NCBI GenBank assembly: GCA_963978905.1
Contig: OZ022257.1
Coordinates: 37,911,416-37,975,415, forward strand
DNA length: 64,000 nt
Source: Trichostrongylus colubriformis
Taxonomy: Eukaryota > Nematoda > Chromadorea > Rhabditida > Trichostrongylidae
Reading direction: 5' to 3'
The translations under genes and the position numbers were made by a program. The notes under the pieces are model-generated. The model saw only the letters and a program-made list of their open reading frames with translations. It was not told where the DNA came from and did no database searches. Of the stretch, positions 46,496 to 56,727 are shown piece after piece (positions within the stretch are counted from its first letter, which is position 1; each line of letters begins with the position of its first letter).

Positions 46496-46587
46496 TTAGC
46501 TGGCCTCTTTTATATACAACAATCGGACCGACTTATCTATCGATGCTCTTAAAAACATGGTTCGAGCTCAAACCATGTTTACAGGTA

Positions 46588-47870
46588 TTAGGTTGTTGCA
46601 AAATTAATTTCGGAAATGGACCGCATACTTCAAACTACTATAACACAGCTTAAACACAAGTTTATTAATCGAAGTAAAAACCAGCGCAATCTACACACTT
46701 TTGCCAACGAACAGGCAATAAATCTAAGCCTTCATTATAAAAACTACTACCACGAGAATCAACGAAGTCAAGGAAGGCACATGCAACATCGTCTAAATTA
46801 GTAAATTGTTTCTGACGCAGATGAGAACTGAGGGCTCGAAGAAAGTGATAGTCTATTGAGGAAAGGTCGGGAGAATACGCTGGGTGAGGGAGAACTTCTA
46901 TACCCAAGTGGGTCAATTTTTGCCGAGTGATTTGTGAGGTGTGTGGATTTGCGTTGTCCTGCAACAGGATCGGCCCTCCTCTTTTCACCACCGCCGGCCA
47001 CCATTTTTGAACTTTCTATACATTTGCTCCAGATCACAACAGTAAGACTCTGCTGTGACTGGCCGACCAGGTTGCAGGAAACTGTAATGGATTACACCTT
47101 TACAACACCACCACACAGTAATCATAACCTTTTTAGGGTGAAGGTCGGGTTTAGGAAAAGTTTTTGGAGGAGCATCCTTATCTACCCAGACTAATCCCCG
47201 CTTCCTGTTATCATAAAGAACCCATTTTTCATCTACAGTTATAATACGGTATACAAATGGCTCATTTTTATGGCGAACTAGGAGATTAGAGCAGGTGTCG
47301 AAACGTGCCAGACGCTGCTCATCGGTCAGGTCATGAGGCACCCACTTCGACATCTTCTTCACCTTGCCGATTGTCAGCAAATGTCTGGCCACTGTAGAGT
47401 AATGTACGCCTAGGTCTTCTGCTAACGTACGAGTATTCGTCTCCGGATTTGCTTCGACGGCTCTCCTTAAATCTTGATCATTAAGCGATGACCTGCGGCC
47501 GCGACCCGACTTCTCTTCGAGATCAAAATCGCCAGAAGCAAATTTTTTAAACCAGAGCTCCACTGTCCGTTCGCAAGGACAATTCGTCCCAAAAACACTG
47601 CTGAGATTACGAGCTGCCTCCGCTGCGGAGTGTTCCAATTTAAACTCATAAAGCATGATGACTCGATAGTCGCGTTGGTTCATAATTATTCGTAGCCCTG
47701 GAAAAGGCCGGCTGGGAAAATTAGATCGAAATTCATAAAAGCTTTCGAAAGAGCAGAAAAAAACCCACCAAATGGTATGCCTGGCGTTCCTTGGGATGGA
47801 ATAGTTCAGGGTAAAAAATCTACTTATTTATACAGACCTTGAAACCGAAATTAATTTTGCAACAACCTAA
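46588..47870 (-). mobile_element. Second mariner family, full-length copy
   Basis: 1283 bp with terminal repeats identical over 26 bp (starting TTAGGTTGTTGCAAAATTAA), flanked by TA at 46586-46587 and 47871-47872. Encodes a transposase on the minus strand with one frameshift. A different family from the mariner at 15.4 kb (different terminal repeat and only distantly related protein). Confidence 0.92.
46665..47683 (-). pseudogene. Mariner transposase with a single frameshift
   Basis: The minus frame starting at 47683 runs 232 codons through the DNA-binding part (HSAAEAARNLSSVFG, SGRGRRS) and the first catalytic aspartate (TVDEKW), then stops just after ...KFKNGGRRW. The shifted frame from about 46991 to 46665 carries LLQDNANPH and SSIDYH, 34 residues between the aspartates. 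One small indel near 46985-46995 separates them. Otherwise intact. Confidence 0.9.
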
Positions 47871-47872
47871 TA

Positions 47873-49310
47873 GTTTATTGCTCAGAAAACTGTCTAAAAA
47901 CTTACCTTACACCCGAACGAATGTTGTTTTCTTCTGCGCAGGCTTGACGATACTCAAGAAATGAACTCGTAAGTGGCTTTATCGTTCTTGATCCTCATCT
48001 TGACAATGATAGTTTTGCGGGCTCGAGCATTGCCTTCGTCCCCAAAGTAGGATGAGATTTCTTTTTTAAATGCTTGCTAGTGTATTGTATTGATACCTTA
48101 GGCCCAAGTCAGTGAAATATGAATAACATAATGAACTTCGCAGTACATGCTAGGCGTGAGAGGGTGTGGTGTTCTAATAAGTCAAGTCGCCCCCATAGCA
48201 CTAGCAAGAGGCTTCTAATGTCCGGGACACTGCCGTCGACTGCTAATGAAGGTGGAGCCGGTCCAGCAGGTCCTGCCAAGCTAGCAGCACACTCTGTCAA
48301 GGTTACTAATGTCGTGATATAGCCATCACCATTACAGATCTATGCTGCGGTCACTAGTACTGGAGGTCTTGCCCGTCGGCTCGTCCTGCGGCATAAGAGC
48401 AGTAGTAGCGCAATGCACTACTGGAACTGTGCTGCGGTGCTACTGTATTATCCTACAATACCGCTCTCATATTTCAAAAAATCAACCCACGGTGACGGAT
48501 TAAACGGCACAAACCGTCGCACCGTCATATCTTCGTTTAAAGTAAACAAAATGGGAAATAATTGTAAGCGTTGGATTTGTCTCAATGCGACTACTTCAAC
48601 GACCTATAAAATGTCGTATTTGGGTGGGGGTCGATTGGTCGAATTGTCGCATCGCGGCGTCGCACTCGTGGCGCCGCCTGTACGAGTTGCTGCAGTAGGT
48701 TGGCATTCCGCTCTGTACGCAGTGGACTGGGATCGTATGGACTTCAAAGATTGCAGGTTGGAAGCCTCGGACATCTTTATATGTTGCGGCTGTTGCTGTT
48801 TCAGCGGACATAACTACAAAGAACTCGCACTCGCCCCGCGAAAATTCGACCAAACAACCCCCACCCGTGAGGTATGGATAAGTAGGTCACTTTTCGGTGA
48901 AAGCTGCAAGGATCACTTCCATACCCTCAGGCGAGACTCCGACTTTTTCGGGCTTATATTTACATGTCCAATCGTTGCTCGCCCATGTTTCGCACGAACA
49001 TCATTTTTTCAGTGAGTTATCTTTATGTTTCAGGATACTCTTCGCATGAAGTTCTCCGACTTTTGTGAAAACTTTCAAGCTTATTTCGATTGGGAACTGA
49101 TTGGAAAGTAACCCACCTTTCAGAGATACTGGCTGCGTACTGCACTGCAAGAATTACCTGGCCTTCCGAAAAAAAAGCAAGCGCTCCTTTTATGATGAAG
49201 CGTCAAACATCAGTATACGGCGAACTATGAGCGTCAGATGATTTCTTCTCTTTTTCTTAAATAATGCTATAGTCAATGGAAATCGCATGAAGGCTTCGAA
49301 TATTACATTC
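47873..49310. other. Repeat-bearing stretch, no supported gene
   Basis: A palindromic element is at 48622-48866. A 27-base segment with strong splice-like borders (CTTCTGCGCAG at left, GTAAGTGG at right) lies at 47942-47968 but joins nothing. The 200-codon frame 48413-49015 crosses the palindromic element and is not accepted. Confidence 0.4.
48622..48866. mobile_element. 245 bp palindromic element with GGGTGGGGGT ends
   Basis: GGGTGGGGGTCGATTGGTCG at the left is mirrored at the right by CCAAACAACCCCCACCC preceded by CGAATT-like sequence. The interior has CGCACTCG/CGAGTGCG mirrored. A partial copy is in the intron at 36828. Confidence 0.65.
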
Positions 49311-49312
49311 TA

Positions 49313-50017
49313 TTAGGTTGTATGCAGAATAAATGGCCAAAACATAAATGGCTATAACTTCGCCAGACACAACTTTATTGGTCGAAATAAAAACCATTCG
49401 AATCCACAGAATTTTGCCAACGATCTGGTATAGAAAATATGCCACCATGATCAAATTCTGGGTTGCGAGAATTAATAAAATCAAGAATGGCATTTTTACT
49501 ATGCGTAGTATCGGCGAATTTCTTCTGACGCAGGTTTGCATCGAGAACCCGGAAAAAGTGGTAATCCGTCAGGGATAGGTTTGGGGGATAAGGGGAGTGA
49601 GGGAGAGTCTCGATGCCTAACTGCATTAGTTTTTGAAGGGGGTGCAGAACAACGTAAAACCCCACACTTCGCAAGTCACTCGGCAGAAACAGATGCAGTT
49701 GATATCGAGACTCTCCCTCACTCCCCTTATCCCCCAAACCTATTTCTGACGGATTACCACTTTTTCCGGGTTCTCGGTGCAAACCTGCGTCAGAAAAAGT
49801 TCGCCGATAGTATGCATGTTGAAAGTGCCATCGCTGACTTTATTAATTTTCGCAATCCAGCATTTGATCATAATGGCATATTTTCTTTACCAGATCATTG
49901 GCAAAGTTGTGCGAATTCGAACGGATTTTATTTCGACTAATGAAGTTGTGTCTGAGCGAAGTTATGGCATTTTGAAAAAAGTGGTCCGTTTTAGCCATTT
50001 ATTCTGCATACACCTAA
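49313..50017. mobile_element. Mariner-derived foldback element, copy B
   Basis: 705 bp, ends TTAGG...CCTAA with TA on both sides (49311-49312, 50018-50019). Both halves, on opposite strands, encode the C-terminal part of a mariner transposase (pattern LPHSPYPPNL.LTDYHFFRV.., then DHGGIFS.PDRWQ). The arms are inverted copies of each other and close to those of 13952-14625. No central catalytic region. Confidence 0.8.
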
Positions 50018-50640
50018 TACATTTACGGAAAATGAAAACGGCATTCGAACAATGCCCAGAATCATGACTTCAGAAAGTGTCAAGTACACATGAAAGATGC
50101 ATATGGATGTACACTGGTTAATTTCGGACGAATTTGATACTGCGGTCATCTGCCTTGTACGATACCAACAGAGGCAAATAAACATGCTACGCCCCGCCCA
50201 CCACGGGCGTGCACTGAAACATTTGGTGCTCGAGTGAAAATTTCAGATTCAGTTTAAAAGAGCTCAGAAGTGGGGGAGAAGCGCAAGTAAACAAAGCTAC
50301 GCCCTGCACGATAAAGCCAACCAGAAAAGCTGGATGTGACGGAAACGATTCTTTCTAGTAGGGGGAGCGTACTTTGAATCGGCGAAGTTTACAACAAAAA
50401 TTCGTGGTTCGGTCCCAGCACAAGCTAAAGGCTCCATAGAAGTTGCAATGGGTGGCACATTAGCCGAAATTTGTGCATCTGTCACGAAATTCGGATCTAC
50501 CCGAAGGGCAATCTGTAAAGACTATGTCAGAAGTAAGTGGTGGATGGGTGAATATGTAACGAGCGCAAATAATCAAAGCTGCGCCCGGCACACAGTACGC
50601 GCGTCGGCGCGTAAAAATTAGTACGCAAGTTAAAATTTTC
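50018..50640. other. No supported gene
   Basis: Two short stretches read GCTACGCCC near 50185 and 50300 and may be ends of an unknown repeat. Otherwise nothing was recognised. Confidence 0.35.
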
Positions 50641-50642
50641 TA

Positions 50643-51530
50643 TTAGGTTGATTCAATATGAATCGGACAAATGGTAGTGATGAACTCCAGGGATCATAAC
50701 TCAGCAATGATTTGACGAAAATGGATGTGCGAGGTACCGTTGGAATGAGTATAAGAAGCTCTTCAAAATACAGTCAAACAAACACTCCAAACTGCATAGT
50801 TTCATTCCGCAATCATGCCGCAAAATTTCAAGCCGTCCAGAGACCACATTAGCTACGTCACACTACTTCTATCGCTATCTGGCCAAGAACCCGTCGATAT
50901 TGAAAGACGCCTAAAGAAATTAGCAAGGAGCATGCCCCTGCCAGAAGTACAATGTACTAGTGGCATTCGAAGTTTGCGTCGGACGACTATTCCCTCGAAG
51001 ACGATGACCGCATTCGGTGGAGCGTACACGGCGTAGAGTACTGGGAGCTACTCGATGAAGGTACACCAGTACCCACCGACGTCTACATTCGTCGATTACG
51101 AGAATCGAAGGCAAATGTCCAAAATTCGCAACGGCGGCGGTCACATGTGTATTTCCAGCACGACAACGCGAGACCGCACATTGTGAGATTGAAGAAGGCC
51201 GAGCTGCTCTCGTACAGTTGCTCCGTGCTTCCACACCCACCGCACTCCCCAGACCTGGTCCCTTCGGATTTCCACCTTTCCTCCCACCTCCCACGCCACT
51301 TGGACGGCTACAACTTCAAAACTCGCGACGACGTCAACAGGATACTCGCGAACTTCTTTGAGGCCCAGCCTCCGACCTTCTGAAGCAAGGGCATCCGCGA
51401 TCTGCCTAACCGGAGCAGAAGGTCATAGGTAAATATGAAGCATATTACAAGTGATTCCCAGTCGTGTTAAAAAGTTGTACGTTAAAGATAAAATTTCTCA
51501 ATTTGTCCGATTCGTATCCAACCACACTAA
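50643..51530 (+). mobile_element. Third mariner family, deleted and decayed
   Basis: Ends TTAGGTTGATTC...ATGAATCGGACAAAT at left and the inverted ATTTGTCCGATTCGTAT...CTAA at right, flanked by TA at 50641-50642 and 51531-51532. At 888 bp it is about 400 bp shorter than a complete mariner, and its terminal repeats have diverged from each other. Confidence 0.75.
50815..51383 (+). pseudogene. Decayed mariner transposase
   Basis: An N-terminal remnant (MPQNFKPSRDHIS..., 50815-51036) and a C-terminal remnant (51147-51383) survive in separate frames. The latter has HDNARPH and PSDFH with 34 residues between the aspartates. The segment with the first catalytic aspartate is missing, so the protein cannot be active. 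Confidence 0.8.
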
Positions 51531-51532
51531 TA

Positions 51533-52817
51533 TTTCAGCACAAGTCATACTTCAGGAAACGCTGTGTGAAGGTCAACGATGGATTTCTGAGAAGTGCGCT
51601 CGTAAAGGACAGAAACCTACGTGGCTCTTATTCTGGACGGAAATGCTCTGAAGTAATTGGCACACGAGACGATAAGGTCCAATTTAGTTCTGAAAGGGAT
51701 CCAAACGTGCGGAAAATGGTTTGTGGTCAGCGATGAAATCCTGAACGAAAAACTTGTTGTGGAAGGTAAAAATGCATAGCTGGGTCCCGGTAGAGTAAGT
51801 AGTATAGACTGTAGAATATGGTCAGCTTTACCCGTTCCGAAATCTGAGAGAGGGAATAGGGAGATATAGAAAATGGTAGTGGGTGCACGGACGTTGGCGA
51901 GGACTCGCACTCATTTCCTATCGCTCCCTATTGTCTTATAGTGATGAGTTGAAGAGTTATGGATGGCGATGACGGAATGACAGGTTAAGGTAAACAAGGA
52001 ATTATTGGAGCGGATAAAAACGGTATGGGATAACGTGGGTAATGAGGGCTCTCAATGAGTCACCCAGTTGAAATTTGGGGTCTGAGTAGATTGTAGTGGC
52101 GAAACTCACGATTAATGGAACACATTTGAACTAGAAGGAGGCGCTTTCTTCAACAGCTGCCAACCTTTTAAACGTGGCTCGTCCGTCTTTATCGTATCAC
52201 TGCCGGAATCAACGGTGGGAAGAATGTATGATTTATCCAATTTTTGACCGTGCGGCTCCGTTTCTTCTTCACTTCTGAACTACCAAGCAATGCGACTTTT
52301 TGCATATTGTGCCCCAGCAGTCCCCACTGCTGCCTTTGAAGGGGACCTGTCTCCAGTAGGCGGGATTATAAAAAGATTTGGTATCTCTCACAAGGAAAGG
52401 GCCTCAACTTTCTATGGAACTTTGAAACTTTGAAAAGAGACCCGGATGGATCGATAGAATTTCGGAAACGGATTATAACTGTGAAAACCCGAATTGCGAA
52501 ATGGCATTCTGAAGCGAGTTACGAGGGGTCAAACTTTGCCTGTGACATCTACTGGCAGGCACTTTGCCATCAGCACAGCCGTTGTCGAGCCAGGAGCGGC
52601 CGCCGTGACTTGTTGATAATGTTTTGGATCTATAGGCGGCGGTCGTGGGTCCGCTCCTCGCTAGTGCCGATTTTTTCGCACTTTATGTTTCCCCGACCAG
52701 TCCCACTGCAACTTATGAACGAGCACGTATTGATTGGAGAGGGATTTAAACAGTGTATTCATCTACAGATTCTCGAAAATGAGAAGGTTACAGTCCGACA
52801 TACACCCATTCCATCTG
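51533..52817. other. No supported gene; diverged SINE-like copy
   Basis: About 52386-52420 has CTCACAAGGAAAGGGCC, resembling the boundary block of the foldback at 43 kb, and about 52595-52695 is a diverged relative of the tRNA-like repeat at 43.1 kb. Open frames at 52430-52864 cross the next MITE and are not accepted. Confidence 0.4.
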
Positions 52818-52974
52818 TACAGTCCATTTCGGAACGCTTGATAGGGCGTGGCTTACGGGCTTGAGTGAAAGTGTATGAAACCCTCCCACCCCGCCACACA
52901 CTCTCACCCTCGCAAGACATTCTCACTCTCGCCACTCATGTCATGCCCTATGTAGCGCTATGAAATGGACTGTA
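52818..52974. mobile_element. TACAGTCC-type MITE, copy 3
   Basis: 157 bp beginning TACAGTCCATTTCGGAACGC and ending GAAATGGACTGTA, with TATAGGGCG-like inner repeats. Interior shares CACCCCGCCACACACTCTC with copy 1. Confidence 0.8.
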
Positions 52975-53525
52975 CTTATCCCGTACTCGTTTCCGAGAAA
53001 ATTGTTTGTTCAGTGGTATTTTAGCTCTGGTTTCAGACAGTACCAATTGAATGAGAGCTTGACTTCGAGAACTGTGAGACATATGGTTTTTATATTATTT
53101 ATGCACCACACAAATAGGAAAATGCATAGTAACAGGTAAATGAGTAATTGGTGTCACAAGTACGCAGCCCCGAATTTACTCTCCCCCCCCCCCATCCCCT
53201 CCACTCACTCCGTGTAGTTTACTGAGTTTCAACCTGCCATTTATAGACATTTTAGAGCGTGCCTCGGCATGGTGAAAGCCTCCGAATACCCAGAGACATC
53301 ATCGCATTCACGATGTGTCCGCAAATTTATACCATCTCAGATGCCCAGATCCACAGCCAAACCTCAACTACGGTTCTTGAGGACAGGACGGGGTCACACT
53401 GGAATTGGGGTGATCATTTTGTAGTTAACGCCTCCTGCCTCCCATTTCACGCATTTAAGGCTCCCTACATCTTGTTCAGATCATCAGATACTCCCACATA
53501 ACCTGAGTGGTTCCTTTATTGAAGC
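52975..53525. other. Possible lone exon, otherwise empty
   Basis: A frame at 53254-53502 after ACATTTTAG encodes about 83 residues ending in a stop (contains SDAQIHSQTSTTVLEDRTGS and NWGDHFVVNASC). It looks protein-like but I recognise no family and find no partner exons. A C-rich run lies at about 53186. Confidence 0.2.
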
Positions 53526-53528
53526 TTA

Positions 53529-53763
53529 GGCCGCGGTCATACTTTGCGTTGTCTGCGGCAGGGCGTGGCCGCGTATCTTGCGTCTCCACACTGCCTCGTT
53601 GCCTGCGTCATCTCTGCACCTCCCCCGTGCCACTCTCTCTCGCTGCCTGTGAGAGAGAGTGGCACGGGGGAGGTGCAGAGATGACGCAGGCAACGAGGCA
53701 GTGTGGAGACGCAAGATACGCGGCCACGCCCTGCCGCAGACAACGCAAAGTATGACCGCGGCC
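53529..53763. mobile_element. Harbinger-like MITE, 235 bp
   Basis: A palindrome with arms of about 110 bp that match almost base for base, starting GGCCGCGGTCATACTTTGCG and flanked by TTA at 53526-53528 and 53764-53766. Same terminal repeat as 46408-46495 but with a longer interior. The mirrored arms explain identical frames on both strands here. Confidence 0.85.
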
Positions 53764-54659
53764 TTACCGAGAAGCCGTCTCCCTTTGTTATCCCAGACCG
53801 TATGCATAATTAGCGCGTATTTTCCGCAGTTGCAGAACGCATATTCTATCCGTCCAGTATGCGAAACATACTCACGTGGTTGAAGCTTTCCTTGAATTGT
53901 TGGCCGCCAAAATTTGCATCACGAAAAAAAGCAGGGTTTTCTAAGGTAAACTTTGGTTACCTTTTACCAATCGAGTTGCGGGCCCAAGATCCACTGTTCC
54001 TTTAACTTGTTTAATGCTGCTTTCGGATGCATTGTGTGCGATACCTAATTGTTGTCAAACACATGCTCATCACAAGATTGCGACAATCATGTCCATTTTT
54101 TCTGTTGTGCTTATCAACTGGAGAGTGTCGTTTTTCCGCTGTCGTCTTTCATATCATACCATCATACAATTGTCATTTTGCACGCTCAAGCGTATATCTT
54201 CGCTTAGGCCTCAGTGGAAAAGAAAAGGTTCCCTCCCTTCCTAAGGCAGAGAGAAAATTTGCGGGAATAGCGTGGTGCCTCTACCATATTGGCATTACAC
54301 ATAGTGGAACCAGTGGCCGCTAACGCCTTAAAAGCACGATGTTCACACCAGCACCCCAGATTACTCCCCGGGCTGAGTTTTAGCGATTTTGATAGTGTTC
54401 TAACCTACACCCTTAGGATACACCGCAAAAATTTGCTTCATTCGTTGTTTTCAGTGTCTGCGCGATTCGGGTTTTCGTATTTATGACGCAGCAGCTGCAT
54501 TTGCCTTCAATCTTTTGCTTCCTTGAGGACTTTGGACTAGTTCTTATCTTGTACCGCCTAGCTGCATCAAAAAGTGGGGTGTTATCATGCTATTAGCTTA
54601 GATTCGCGCCTACCCGAAAACTTCCCAAATAATCTTTTCTAACGGCGACCCACCACTAG

Positions 54660-54770
54660 CGCCGGTGCCAAACATAGCGATTTTGCGATGTCGTATTTCC
54701 GCCTGCGAATTCGCTGCATTGCAGAATTCGTGCAAGAGCACGAGGCCACAAAATGGCGAGTCTAACATTA
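54660..54770. repeat. Diverged CGATTTTGCG-type repeat
   Basis: Shares AGCGATTTTGCGATGTCG and, inverted at the other end, CACAAAATGGCGAGTCT with the copies at 56518-56629 and 57303-57398; another weak relative is at 59500-59570. These look like a dispersed palindromic family with CGCGATTTTGCG ends. Confidence 0.45.
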
Positions 54771-54805
54771 ACCTGATTCTGCGTGGATCGTGAGTGGTAT
54801 TGCTG

Positions 54806-55029
54806 GGGTGACGGTTGGGACACACGAATCTAGGCCGTGACCCTGTGACAGCCTGTTGCCTTTGCCCTGTGACATGAATAATTCAGACAATTTGACTATA
54901 CAACGGAACAGACTTGCAAGGAGGACACGTTTTACATGAACAAATTGTCTGAATTATTTAAGGCTCAGGTCAAAGGCCACAGGCTGTTACAGGGTCATGG
55001 CCTAGATTCGTGTGTCCCAACCTACACCC
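54806..55029. mobile_element. Mutator-like MITE with perfect 9-bp duplication
   Basis: Ends GGGTGACGGTTGGGACACAC and, inverted, GGGTGTAGGTTGGGACACAC; the arms remain similar for ~80 bp. Flanked by GTATTGCTG at 54797-54805 and 55030-55038. Together with 12431-12507 and 9971-10584 it defines GGGTGTA-ended elements with 9-bp duplications. Confidence 0.85.
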
Positions 55030-55038
55030 GTATTGCTG

Positions 55039-56510
55039 CACTGTGCGCGTCGTGAGAAAGAAAACAACATCGTATTTTTTACAAATCTTTTCGTGGCAGT
55101 TTTAATCGCTTCTCGAAAGTTGGTCGATAAAGATTCCTGTATCATTGTAATTTACCGTTTGTTTCCATCTACTTTGACTATTGTCCAAATTCATCCCTTA
55201 CAGAAAAAATTTGAGCGAGAAGTACTTCTCGCAGTAATTGTCGATTTCTGGGAGTTGTGATAGTGGAATAGTTCTGGATTTTTGCTCTATTTTTCAATTG
55301 TTGACGTTTGTTCCGCTCCGCGAAAATCCCTCACCGTGCGCAGTTGAATAATCATCCGCGAGGTGATTCATCGTTTATTTTTTGGTCGCAGTGTGACTGT
55401 CCCTCATTTTTGACAATTTTGTGCTTCTTCATTACGATGATTTATTATAATTGATATAAATCGAAAGTCGAACATGGAAAGCTCAGCCTGCACAATTTTT
55501 TTACCTTTGTTCAACAGTTGGACACAAAACTGTGCCGAATCCATGATATGATGAGCACGAGTTCACTTCATGAAGTGCAGGTCTCAGCACTCACTAATTT
55601 TTCTCCAATTGCGAACACGTACAATATTCGGATCTAGGGCTACCGAGTATTGATTACTCCAAAGACTCCCTGATTTACAATTGGATAATAGTGTATCTAG
55701 CTTTTTTAACTCTACCTTCCTTTCCTTGTGTCCTTTCATATGAAATATACTATCGATACAATATCGGAGCTTTCTAAGAATGGCTGTGCTTAATCAGACA
55801 GAACCAGCTGAAATACTCTTCGGAGCGCAGTTGAGTGGATATTATCATTAAGTTTGAAACCGTTTGGATTTCTTCGAAGATTGACTTTATGGGACCATAC
55901 TGAAATCAAACCTTTCACTTCAGAAGAGGTGATGTGCGGTGAAACTCCTACAAAAAAGCGCGGCTTGGGGTCTTATCATGATCCCGCAACACTGCAAGTC
56001 GTACTGCCGTCCATCCGCCGGGGAAGTTCTCAACTACGGCGGGACCACTTCGCTCCCAGCTGATAAAGCTTTCGTGAGGGGCACGAGAGAATGAGGTTTC
56101 TGGGCTTTTGCCGTTTTATTCCTTTTTCCCTACTGTTACTCTTCTGAGCACCTCGAGCACCCCTGCTTTCATATTCCACAATCTGCCTAATTTATTCCTC
56201 TTGGTGTCTTCAAAAAAGATTGCAAAGATTACAGAACTACATTGCTCTTTCTTCTTAAAAATGCTTCATCCTTCATTGAGAATGCCGAAGAGGGTTTTAT
56301 GTATACATTTTGAAGAAGTCATCGATAATGGTAAACTATGGAGTACATACACACGAAGGTTACGTGTGGTAAAACTTTCTACCCCAGTTTCAATAGTCGT
56401 AGCAGTTACGATACTTCAAACTTTTCTATATTGGACGACTATTCTGCAGACCTGGTTTGAAATTGACTATTAAGATGTGATAAATACGGGTGATGACGTA
56501 TACCCAAGAC
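55039..56510. other. Upstream region of the SLC35F6-like gene
   Basis: Short frames only. The stretch 56075-56213 is a right-half copy of the element at 11022-11249 (ends GGTGTCTTCAA). Confidence 0.4.
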
Positions 56511-56517
56511 CGCTGTT

Positions 56518-56629
56518 AGACTTCGCGATTTTGCGGTGTCGCGGCTCCGCAAGTGAATTTGCGACGTTGCACAATCTCAAGGTCGTAGTATCGCATGCGA
56601 AAGTGCGATGTCGCAAAATGGCAGAGTCT
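56518..56629. repeat. CGCGATTTTGCG-type palindromic repeat, copy near the transporter gene
   Basis: Begins AGACTTCGCGATTTTGCG and ends CGCAAAATGGCAGAGTCT. The centre has GGTCGTAGTATCGCATGCGA, almost the same as in the copy at 57303-57398. Confidence 0.6.
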
Positions 56630-56718
56630 GACGGCGGCCTAATCTCTGTTGCTTAAGCCTGTTCTGCCGTTGCTTAACATCGTCTCGTCTCGCTTGTCGT
56701 GTCTACCTTCAAGTTTGC

Positions 56719-56726
56719 TTTTCCAG
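56719..56726 (+). promoter_or_regulatory. Probable spliced-leader acceptor
   Basis: TTTTCCAG immediately precedes G-ATG of the SLC35F6-like gene. In nematodes such a site one or two bases before a start codon is usually used for trans-splicing. An unseen non-coding 5' exon is the alternative. Confidence 0.55.
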
Positions 56727-56727
56727 G

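Noticed and set aside
48413..49015. 200-codon plus-strand frame
   Set aside because: It runs straight across the palindromic element at 48622-48866, so its length is accidental.
53254..53502. 83-residue frame as a gene
   Set aside because: Protein-like, but with no partner exons, family or start context; noted only in the gap entry.
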